10,090 nucleotides of DNA from an uncultured Lachnospiraceae bacterium (GTDB lineage Bacteria; Bacillota; Clostridia; Lachnospirales; Lachnospiraceae): NCBI GenBank assembly GCA_934359535.1, contig CAKRLN010000075.1:1-10090 (forward strand). The letters are read 5' to 3'. A program made the translations under genes and the position numbers. Below the pieces are notes generated by a model. That model was given only the letters and a program-made list of their open reading frames with translations, had not been told where the DNA came from and did no database searches. Positions 1 to 5,432 of this stretch are shown here, one piece after another; positions within the stretch are counted from its first letter, which is position 1; every line of letters starts with the position of its first letter.

Positions 1-722
1 TGAACATCAAATGTCTTGCTATTAGAAATAATAGCTCTACTAATGAACCAAAAGTTGCTTATATTGAATTCGAAGGTGAAGGCGTTGTTACAGCAGCTGA
101 TATTCAGGTTGATTCCGATATCGAGATCATGAACCCGGATTTAGTAATTGCACACTTAAACGGCGGAGCAGAAAGCAAATTATACATGGAGCTTACAATC
201 ACAAAAGGAAGAGGATATGTAAGTGCGGATAAGAACAAGACAGAGGACACTCCGATTGGTGTGATCGCTGTAGATTCTATTTATACTCCGATCGACCGTG
301 TTAATTTGACAATCGAGAATACTCGTGTTGGTCAGATCACAGATTATGATAAGCTGACATTAGATGTTTATACAAACGGAACCTTAGAGCCAGATGAAGC
401 TGTATCACTTGCAGCTAAGGTTTTAAGTGAGCATTTAAATCTGTTTATTGATTTATCCGATGCTGCACAGCAGGCAGAGGTTATGATCGAAAAAGAGAAT
501 GATGCAAAAGAGAAAGTTCTTGAGATGAATATCGATGAGCTTGAGTTATCTGTACGTTCTTATAACTGCTTAAAGAGAGCAGGAATCAACACAGTGGAAG
601 AGCTGACAAACAGAACACCTGAAGATATGATGAAGGTTCGTAACCTTGGACGTAAGTCTTTAGAGGAAGTATTAGCGAAGTTAAAAGAATTAGGATTACA
701 GTTAAATCAGGGTGAAGAATAA
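1..722 (+). CDS. rpoA: RNA polymerase alpha subunit, 3' part (N-terminus outside window)
   Basis: The reading frame is open from the first base (first full codon at 3) to TAA at 720-722, giving 239 residues; about 75-80 N-terminal residues lie upstream if the protein has the usual ~315. The visible part covers the rest of the alpha N-terminal domain (RpoB/RpoC assembly), a charged linker and the full C-terminal domain. The C-terminal domain carries [12 protein letters not shown] (in-window residues 184-195) and NLGRKSLEE (214-222). These match the UP-element and activator-contacting surface of E. coli alpha, including the Arg, Asn, Cys, Lys and Gly-x-Lys-Ser positions. The family role is to nucleate RNA polymerase assembly and read upstream promoter DNA. 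rplQ follows 176 nt later on the same strand, the usual order at the end of the ribosomal-protein alpha operon. No promoter or convincing terminator separates them. Confidence 0.97.
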   Translation, partial: NIKCLAIRNNSSTNEPKVAYIEFEGEGVVTAADIQVDSDIEIMNPDLVIAHLNGGAESKLYMELTITKGRGYVSADKNKTEDTPIGVIAVDSIYTPIDRVNLTIENTRVGQITDYDKLTLDVYTNGTLEPDEAVSLAAKVLSEHLNLFIDLSDAAQQAEVMIEKENDAKEKVLEMNIDELELSVRSYNCLKRAGINTVEELTNRTPEDMMKVRNLGRKSLEEVLAKLKELGLQLNQGEE

Positions 723-898
723 ACGCCGATCCCTTTTTTATAAACTCATAGAGGCAGAACCAGTAAGACCAAAGAGCGTGGCCTATGTCGGACTCGTGAG
801 TGGCACCTGGCAGCATATGCTGTCACAACAAGATGATACATTCGGTAAGTAAGACCAAAGAGCGTGGCCGGATGTTCCACAAATGGAGGATTATTCAA
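723..898 (+). promoter_or_regulatory. Possible structured leader between rpoA and rplQ
   Basis: This spacer is long for genes normally cotranscribed. It holds a perfect 22-bp direct repeat (762-783 and 848-869) and, between the copies, a hairpin at 808-825 (7-bp stem with one G-U pair, loop ATAT). A weaker set of pairings (760-763 with 807-810; 778-783 with 802-806 with a bulge) competes with that hairpin. The second copy can also fold as GTGG (864-867) with CCAC (877-880), just before the rplQ ribosome binding site GGAGGA at 885-890. No sigma-A promoter is obvious. I infer a cis-acting RNA controlling L17 translation or an RNA processing site; the function is not shown by the sequence. Confidence 0.4.
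762..869 (+). repeat. Perfect 22-bp direct repeat in the rpoA-rplQ spacer
   Basis: The 22 bases at 762-783 (starting AGTAAGACC, ending GCGTGGCC) recur exactly at 848-869, a period of 86 bp. The copies are noncoding, and the second ends 29 nt before the rplQ ATG. Sequence after the copies stays loosely similar (TATGT versus GGATGT), so this may be an older, longer duplication worn down outside the 22-mer. Selection on each copy as an RNA or protein binding motif is the alternative. Confidence 0.85.
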
Positions 899-1435
899 AT
901 GGCAAAGTATCGTAAATTAAGCAGAACCTCAAGCCAGAGAAAGGCATTATTAAGAGGACAGGTAACAGCTCTTATCGCAAATGGTAAGATCGTTACAACA
1001 GAAGCAAAAGCAAAAGAAGTTCGTAAGATCGCTGAAGGCTTAATCGCTTCTGCAGTAAGAGAGAAAGACAACTTTGAAGAAGTTACTGTAAAGGCTAAGG
1101 TTGCCCGCAAGGACAAAGATGGCAAGAGAGTAAAAGAAGTTGTCGATGGAAAGAAAGTTACAGTATATGATGAAGTAGAGAAGACAATCAAGAAAGATAT
1201 GCCTTCCCGTCTTCATGCAAGAAGAGAGATGCTTAAGGTTCTTTACTCTGTAAAAGAGGTTCCAGCAGCTGGTGCTGGAAAGAAGAAGAACACAAAAGAG
1301 GTTGATCTTTGTGCAAAATTATTCGATGAGTATGCACCAAAATACGCAGATCGTAACGGTGGATACACAAGAATCGTAAAGATCGGTCAGCGTAAAGGTG
1401 ACGGAGCTTTAGAAGTACTTCTTGAGTTAGTATAA
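899..1435 (+). CDS. rplQ: Large ribosomal subunit protein bL17, extended form
   Basis: The product is L17, a 50S subunit protein near the peptide exit tunnel. The start is ATG 899, eight bases after GGAGGA (885-890), giving 178 residues. The same frame is open upstream to 800, but that part lacks an L17-like sequence. Conserved ends are clear: MAKYRKLSRTSSQRKALLRG at 1-20 and GGYTRIVKIGQRKGDGA at 154-170, with SRLHARRE near 103-110. B. subtilis L17 is about 120 residues. The extra length here is mainly a Lys-rich insertion at about residues 54-102 between the N-terminal helical part and SRLHARRE, plus a small AAGAGKKKN loop near 123-131. It lies at the end of the rpoA operon, is followed by a strong terminator, and faces prs convergently. 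Identity is secure; the role of the insertion is unknown. Confidence 0.96.
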   Translation: MAKYRKLSRTSSQRKALLRGQVTALIANGKIVTTEAKAKEVRKIAEGLIASAVREKDNFEEVTVKAKVARKDKDGKRVKEVVDGKKVTVYDEVEKTIKKDMPSRLHARREMLKVLYSVKEVPAAGAGKKKNTKEVDLCAKLFDEYAPKYADRNGGYTRIVKIGQRKGDGALEVLLELV

Positions 1436-1460
1436 TTTTATTGTTTTTTGTAAAAACAGA

Positions 1461-1497
1461 ATGGTTTCTGGATGTTTGATCCAGAAACCATTTTTTT
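1461..1497 (+). terminator. Rho-independent terminator of the rpoA-rplQ transcript
   Basis: A perfect 13-bp stem (1461-1473 with 1479-1491, ATGGTTTCTGGAT and its complement) has a 5-nt loop and runs into a T tract ending at 1497. It starts 25 nt after the rplQ stop. Confidence 0.95.
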
Positions 1498-1511
1498 ATG
1501 TAAGAAAGGAC

Positions 1512-1558
1512 AAACAAAAAAAGGTCTGCAGATTTGGTTTTTTGCAGACCTTTTGTTT
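1512..1558 (-). terminator. Terminator of the dnaD-dnaC-prs operon (probably bidirectional)
   Basis: A 12-bp perfect stem pairs 1519-1530 with 1543-1554 (AAAAGGTCTGCA and its complement). On the minus strand it lies 23 nt past the prs stop and its arm ends in a run of seven T, then GTTTG. On the plus strand it is followed by TTTTGTTTT, so it can also back up the rplQ terminator between these convergent genes. Confidence 0.9.
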
Positions 1559-1577
1559 TATGGTTTTGTCAATAAAA

Positions 1578-2765
1578 TTATGCGTTTTGTTTCTGCTCTT
1601 CTGTGTATTCGTTGACAAGCTTCTTAATTCTTTCATAAGGATTTAACAGCTCACTGATTGATGCATCATGATTTAAGTTATCAATGATGAAAGCGATGTA
1701 TTTGCTCATGTCACAGCTGATGTAATATTCTCTGGAAAGAAGCTCTGGTGTCTGGTAGATCAGGTTCGTTGTTACAACACGGTAGATAAGACCATCTTTG
1801 TAAGCTTGATCAAATTTCTCAAGACCATTTGTGAAAAGTCCGAAGGTAGATACAACAAAGATTCTCTTAGCCTTACGTTTCTTTAATTCTTTTGCAGTGT
1901 CAATCATGCTTTCACCGGAAGAAATCATATCATCGATGATCATAACATCCTTGCCTTCTACAGAATCACCTAAGAATTCATGGGCAACGATCGGGTTGCG
2001 GCCATCAATGATGGTGCTGTAATCACGGCGTTTGTAGAACATACCCATATCAACACCAAGTACGTTTGCCATGTAGATTGCGCGTCCGGTAGCACCTTCA
2101 TCCGGGCTGATGATCATTAAGTGGTCAGCGTCAATCTGGATATCCTTTACGTTTTTAAAGATACCTTTGATGAACTGGTATGCTGGCTGAACGGTATCGA
2201 AGCCCTTTAATGGAATTGCATTCTGGACACGTGGATCGTGGGCATCAAAGGTAATGATGTTATCAACACCCATAGCGATCAGCTCCTGAAGCGCTAAAGC
2301 ACAGTCTAAGGACTCACGGGAGGTACGTTTGTGCTGGCGGCTTTCATACAGGAAAGGAAGAATTACGGTGATTCTTCTTGCTTTACCACCAATAGCAGCA
2401 ATGACACGTTTCAGATCCTGATAATGGTCATCTGGTGACATATGGTTCGTGTGACCGCATAAAGAATAGGTAAGGCTGTAATTGGTTACATCAACCATGA
2501 TGTAAACATCGTAACCGCGGACAGAGTGGTTAATGACACATTTTGCTTCACCGGAACCAAATCTTGGTGTATACGGCTCGATAATGTAGCTGTCCTTGGC
2601 ATAATCCTTAAATGCGATATCGTTGAGATGATCGTGTTCTCTTCTGCCTCTCCACTTTGCAAGATAGTGGTCTACCTTTTCACCCATCTCTTTACAGCTT
2701 TTGGTAGGGATAAGAGCAAGAATTCCCTGTGGAATAGTTTCTAAAAATTTTTCATCTTTTGGCAT
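1578..2765 (-). CDS. prs: Ribose-phosphate pyrophosphokinase (PRPP synthetase), long form
   Basis: This enzyme would make PRPP from ribose 5-phosphate and ATP for purine, pyrimidine, His, Trp and NAD synthesis in the cytoplasm. The start is ATG 2765, seven bases after GGAGGAG (complement of 2773-2779), giving 395 residues; an in-frame ATG eight codons upstream lies before that site. Family landmarks are ILPFLYESRQHKRTSRESLD (135-154, ATP-side), FDAHDPRVQNAIP (173-185), ISPDEGATGRA (219-229), the flexible-loop KRR (245-247) and the PRPP loop VMIIDDMISSGES (274-286). Classical enzymes are about 315 residues. This one has roughly 80 extra residues, mostly N-terminal (1-80) and C-terminal, and its PRPP loop reads SSGES where DTGGT-like sequence is usual. 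It is the third gene of the operon, 35 nt after the helicase loader gene. PRPP synthetase is the best call; a related phosphoribosyltransferase-fold protein cannot be fully excluded. Confidence 0.88.
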   Translation of the reverse strand: MPKDEKFLETIPQGILALIPTKSCKEMGEKVDHYLAKWRGRREHDHLNDIAFKDYAKDSYIIEPYTPRFGSGEAKCVINHSVRGYDVYIMVDVTNYSLTYSLCGHTNHMSPDDHYQDLKRVIAAIGGKARRITVILPFLYESRQHKRTSRESLDCALALQELIAMGVDNIITFDAHDPRVQNAIPLKGFDTVQPAYQFIKGIFKNVKDIQIDADHLMIISPDEGATGRAIYMANVLGVDMGMFYKRRDYSTIIDGRNPIVAHEFLGDSVEGKDVMIIDDMISSGESMIDTAKELKKRKAKRIFVVSTFGLFTNGLEKFDQAYKDGLIYRVVTTNLIYQTPELLSREYYISCDMSKYIAFIIDNLNHDASISELLNPYERIKKLVNEYTEEQKQNA

Positions 2766-2800
2766 TTGATGACTCCTCCATAAAAACAATGATTGGTTAT

Positions 2801-3784
2801 TTATCGCATACGGCGTTTTTTGATACGAATATCATCGCCGAAAAGCTTCAGAATTGTATAGTTGCTGGAAATCCGGGACAGTGTCCGTTCAGAATAGATA
2901 TCCACCATCTGGTTCATGTTCAGATTTGTGGATATGATCGTCGATTTCTGGCGAAGTATGCGTTCATTGATGCATAAGAATAGTTGTGATGTGGTAAAGG
3001 AGTTGGAAAGCTCCGTACCAAGATCGTCAATGATCAAAAGATCACAATCAAAGATATTCTGGTGTGCGGCAATCGCATCGGAATCCTTTTTAAACACACC
3101 TTTGCTTAATATATCAAATAATTGAAAGGCTGTAAAGTAGATAACAGAATAACCTGCATCTAACAGCTCTTTCGCAACGCAGTTGGAAAGAAAAGTTTTG
3201 CCAACTCCGGTATCTCCATAAAAAAACAGATTATTTGGTTTTTTGTCAAAGGTATCAACAAAACGGCGGCATTCAGCAACGGCATGCTTTGCTGCACCTA
3301 GTGCGGAAAGGCCGTTAGCCGGATTTATGTCATCATCCGAATAATAATCATAGGAGAAGCTTTCAAAGTTCTCTTTGGCAAGGATCTGTCTTATATTGGA
3401 CTGTGCATAAACGACGTTAATCATTGCCTGCTTAAAGCAGTGACAGCGTTTTCCATTGATAAAACCAGTATCATGACAGTCTGGACAATCATACACCGGA
3501 TCAAGGTAATTGGCAGGGTATCCAAGCTCACGGATCAGTGCCTGCCGTTTTTGCCTTATATTTGCAAGCTGAACTTTAAGTTCAACAAGAGCGCTCTGTT
3601 GGCCATCTAAGTATTTATGTGCCTGTGCGACAGAACAGGAGGCGATGGAATCATCCAGCTCTTTGAGTTTTGGCTCTTTAGCATAGATTTCTTTCAGGCG
3701 CCGCTGCCGGAGCCTGGAATTCTTAAGCTGGACAGCATCATAGCTGCGGATGATCTCATCATATTGTGCATTGGTTAAAGACAT
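2801..3784 (-). CDS. dnaC: DnaI/DnaC-type replicative helicase loader ATPase
   Basis: This is an AAA+ ATPase of 327 residues resembling B. subtilis DnaI and E. coli DnaC, which load the replicative helicase at origins and restart forks. The start is ATG 3784 with GGAGG (complement of 3791-3795) six bases upstream. An N-terminal helical, charged region (1-90) is followed by a Cys cluster CPDC (100-103) and CHC (114-116), like the zinc-binding helicase-interaction domain of DnaI. The ATPase core has Walker A GDTGVGKT (190-197), Walker B LLIIDDLG (249-256), sensor-1 STN (285-287) and an Arg-rich SERTLSRI (298-305) that could hold the arginine finger. The C-terminus is basic (IKKRRMR). It sits 38 nt after the DnaD-family gene, which fits the DnaD-DnaI-helicase loading route. 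IstB-like transposon ATPases share the fold, but the zinc domain and neighbour favour a host loader. Confidence 0.93.
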   Translation of the reverse strand: MSLTNAQYDEIIRSYDAVQLKNSRLRQRRLKEIYAKEPKLKELDDSIASCSVAQAHKYLDGQQSALVELKVQLANIRQKRQALIRELGYPANYLDPVYDCPDCHDTGFINGKRCHCFKQAMINVVYAQSNIRQILAKENFESFSYDYYSDDDINPANGLSALGAAKHAVAECRRFVDTFDKKPNNLFFYGDTGVGKTFLSNCVAKELLDAGYSVIYFTAFQLFDILSKGVFKKDSDAIAAHQNIFDCDLLIIDDLGTELSNSFTTSQLFLCINERILRQKSTIISTNLNMNQMVDIYSERTLSRISSNYTILKLFGDDIRIKKRRMR

Positions 3785-3822
3785 GTTGTTCCTCCACTAT
3801 ATCATGTGAACTGACCATGGAA

Positions 3823-4929
3823 TTATTCATGGACGGATGTGGTTAATAGCATTTTTTCCAGCTGGTCATAATCATAGTCACGCTGGTTAAAATTGTTGAA
3901 TTTATTCCGGGATGCCGGTGCAGGGGCAGAAGGCTGCGCCGCTGCTTTTTTATTACGGTTATAGTCAGAATCAAGCCGGGAAACATCCTTTATAGTATGT
4001 ACACTGCTTTTGTGCCAGCTTGTCAGGATTTTATCAGTATATTCAAAGCTTGGCTGATGCGTGGCTGTAATCGTGCGTCTGCAGGCTTCCTGGATCAGTT
4101 CCATGTCGTAGCCGAAGTCCTTTGTCCACTTGTTAATCAGAACTGTTTCGGATTCTACAAGGTTGCGCCCGGAAATGCCAAGTGCTTTCATCACGCCATA
4201 GTAGACCTGACAGTGGGCAGCAGAATTCGCCTTTGCCTGTTCCACGGTTGTGATCTGGCTGTCGCACCAGCCCATAGCAACCTTATCCATATATCGCAGA
4301 CTGGAATGTCCCTTACTGATACAGTATTCGACCAGATAAACGATCAGCTCTGTAGAAAAATGAAGGGATTCATGCCAGTAAAGGATCGTATTGATATCGG
4401 TTGGACTAAGTGGGTGCTTTAGATAAGTCTCTACAATAAAGAAAAGCTCGGAAATATCTTCATCCTTCTGGAATGCTTTGATCTCATCAAGCGTATACTC
4501 TTTTTTAGATGGAGCATTTGAGAAGGATGTGGCAGTCATGGATACAGACTGTGTCTGGCTGGCCGGACTGCCTGTGGCAGCTGATCTGGAAGCCATATTG
4601 GAGGCTTCTTTTGTCTGTTCCATGGATGTGCTGGCCGGATGAAGAAAGCAGATCCCTTTTATCGTCTGGTCAGCAGTGTATTCGATGCGGAGAAGTCCGT
4701 TTTTCTCCCAGTAGGTTAATGCCCGGACAACATCCTTTTCGGTATGTTCAAACAAATCTGCAATCGCTGAGACGGAAACATTCGGTTCCGGAGCGCCCAT
4801 GCAGCGGAGCAGATAAATATATACTTTTACAAATTCGCCATTTGCCTCCGGCATGTAATGATCAATAAAATAATTGGAAATTGTTGTCATTGCATCTGGA
4901 CAATCACTGTGTAATTGAATGGCTGTCAT
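3823..4929 (-). CDS. DnaD-family replication initiation protein with two DnaB_2-type domains
   Basis: The 368-residue protein has an N-terminal winged-helix-like region (about 15-98), then a Ser/Thr/Ala-rich linker (about 99-140). Two DDBH2/DnaB_2-type helical domains follow (about 148-231 and 240-316), each ending in the family's Y-x(3)-I/V-x(3)-W motif: YMDKVAMGW (213-221) and YTDKILTSW (297-305). The tail is Ala/Pro then Asn/Asp/Tyr-rich. DnaD and DnaB of B. subtilis remodel origin DNA and recruit the DnaI-helicase complex; having both domain types in this order is DnaD/DnaB-like. The start at 4929 has AAAGAGGT eight bases upstream; an internal ATG at residue 14 is an alternative, but the first has the better site. 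It is first in the operon with the helicase loader, behind a structured leader and a DnaA-box cluster. I leave the symbol blank because the dnaD versus dnaB assignment is not settled from sequence alone. Confidence 0.9.
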   Translation of the reverse strand: MTAIQLHSDCPDAMTTISNYFIDHYMPEANGEFVKVYIYLLRCMGAPEPNVSVSAIADLFEHTEKDVVRALTYWEKNGLLRIEYTADQTIKGICFLHPASTSMEQTKEASNMASRSAATGSPASQTQSVSMTATSFSNAPSKKEYTLDEIKAFQKDEDISELFFIVETYLKHPLSPTDINTILYWHESLHFSTELIVYLVEYCISKGHSSLRYMDKVAMGWCDSQITTVEQAKANSAAHCQVYYGVMKALGISGRNLVESETVLINKWTKDFGYDMELIQEACRRTITATHQPSFEYTDKILTSWHKSSVHTIKDVSRLDSDYNRNKKAAAQPSAPAPASRNKFNNFNQRDYDYDQLEKMLLTTSVHE

Positions 4930-4950
4930 ATGGATTACCTCTTTCTAACT

Positions 4951-5103
4951 GTGCTTACGCACATGATGCCTAGTTATCTCGCCGTACCAAGCCCAAGAAA
5001 CATATTGTTTCTTGGGCTGTACGGGCAGTCGCCCTATCAAATAGGATAAGCATGACTGCTTTTGTGCAAGCACATCGCACTCATGGCTATCCTATTTGGT
5101 ACG
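4951..5103 (-). promoter_or_regulatory. Highly structured 5' UTR (cloverleaf-like) of the dnaD-dnaC-prs operon
   Basis: Between the promoter and the DnaD-family start codon, the leader can be drawn as a closed multi-branch fold. An outer stem pairs 4983-4988 (CGTACC) with 5098-5103 (GGTACG). Inside it are a 12-bp perfect hairpin (4990-5001 with 5007-5018), a 4-bp hairpin (5023-5026 with 5031-5034) and a long arm (5038-5048 with 5088-5098, continuing imperfectly through 5050-5055 with 5081-5087). A separate small hairpin (4951-4954 with 4959-4962) lies eight bases upstream of the AGAGG ribosome binding site. CGTAC at 4983-4987 can instead pair with GTACG at 5019-5023, extending the 12-bp hairpin and excluding the outer stem. 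No terminator-like T run is present. A palindromic interspersed element is the main alternative explanation. Confidence 0.55.
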
Positions 5104-5120
5104 TCTCGTTGTCTGCGCTC

Positions 5121-5149
5121 ATTATATCATAATCAGAAGTTAAAGTGAA
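5121..5149 (-). promoter_or_regulatory. Sigma-A promoter of the dnaD-dnaC-prs operon
   Basis: On the minus strand, TTCACT (complement of 5144-5149) and TATAAT (complement of 5121-5126) are separated by 17 nt, with an extended -10 TG one base before TATAAT. Transcription should start near 5114, leaving a ~185-nt leader. A perfect DnaA box (5167-5175) lies 17 bp upstream of the -35. Confidence 0.75.
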
Positions 5150-5166
5150 GATGAAAGCGGAGACAG

Positions 5167-5430
5167 TTATCCACAGGAAAATGGAAAAATACTGTGGAAT
5201 ACTCACGGAATCTTAAGCATAAGGTGTGAATATGGGAGTATATTCCTGTGCACAGCAATGTGGATAATGTGGATAACTTCGTGGAAAACTCGAAAAGGTT
5301 CGACAGCCATACAGAAAAGTGCAGAGAAATCAGGGATTTGAAAAAGTGGAAAACTGTGGATAATTAACCACAAAAAAATCCACACCCCATCTGGAAGTTA
5401 TCCAGTATGTGATGTGGATAATGTGGAAAA
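5167..5430. promoter_or_regulatory. DnaA-box cluster upstream of the helicase-loader operon
   Basis: Perfect TTATCCACA boxes occur at 5167-5175 (+), 5259-5267, 5268-5276, 5355-5363 and 5413-5421 (all -). One-mismatch boxes are at 5364-5372 (+, head-to-head with 5355-5363) and 5422-5430 (-, tandem with 5413-5421). Two-mismatch candidates include 5193-5201, 5345-5353, 5376-5384 and 5398-5406. Two tandem pairs have exact 9-bp spacing. The cluster fills the gap from the murC stop to the dnaD-operon promoter. dnaA and dnaN are absent from the window and the flanking genes are codirectional, so oriC itself is less likely than a DnaA-binding regulatory or titration site, but oriC function is not excluded. 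The stretch contains no credible gene. Confidence 0.85.
5246..5255. repeat. Perfect 10-bp palindrome inside the DnaA-box cluster
   Basis: CTGTGCACAG is self-complementary and lies three bases before the first tandem DnaA pair. An imperfect inverted repeat (5196-5204 against 5236-5246, two extra bases in the right arm) surrounds the gap to its left. It could be a dimeric regulator site, or chance. Confidence 0.4.
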
Positions 5431-5432
5431 CT

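Noticed and set aside
709..739. Possible terminator right after rpoA (AGGG...CCCT then T run)
   Set aside because: The stem is only 4 bp with an 18-nt loop overlapping the rpoA stop; too weak to call.
800..898. Upstream in-frame extension of rplQ starting at GTG 800
   Set aside because: The extra 33 residues do not resemble L17, while ATG 899 has a well-spaced GGAGGA and gives the canonical N-terminus MAKYRKLSRT.
2801..3784. IstB-type transposon ATPase for the loader gene
   Set aside because: There is no IstA or terminal inverted repeat nearby, and the Cys cluster plus DnaD-family neighbour indicate a chromosomal helicase loader.
3997..4422. 141-codon plus-strand frame opposite the DnaD-family gene
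   Set aside because: It is antisense to a well-supported coding sequence and has no family resemblance or convincing ribosome binding site.
5355..5378. Possible murC terminator at a hairpin beside an A/T run
   Set aside because: The stem is 5 bp and results from two head-to-head DnaA boxes; on the murC strand the longest T run precedes the hairpin, and only GTTTT follows it.
5203..5385. 60-codon minus-strand frame inside the DnaA-box cluster
   Set aside because: Its codons mostly read the repeated DnaA boxes, it has no ribosome binding site, and no known family is recognisable.
5167..5430. Calling the DnaA cluster oriC outright
   Set aside because: dnaA, dnaN and rpmH are not in the window, flanking genes are codirectional, and no clear DNA-unwinding element with DnaA-trio repeats could be identified.
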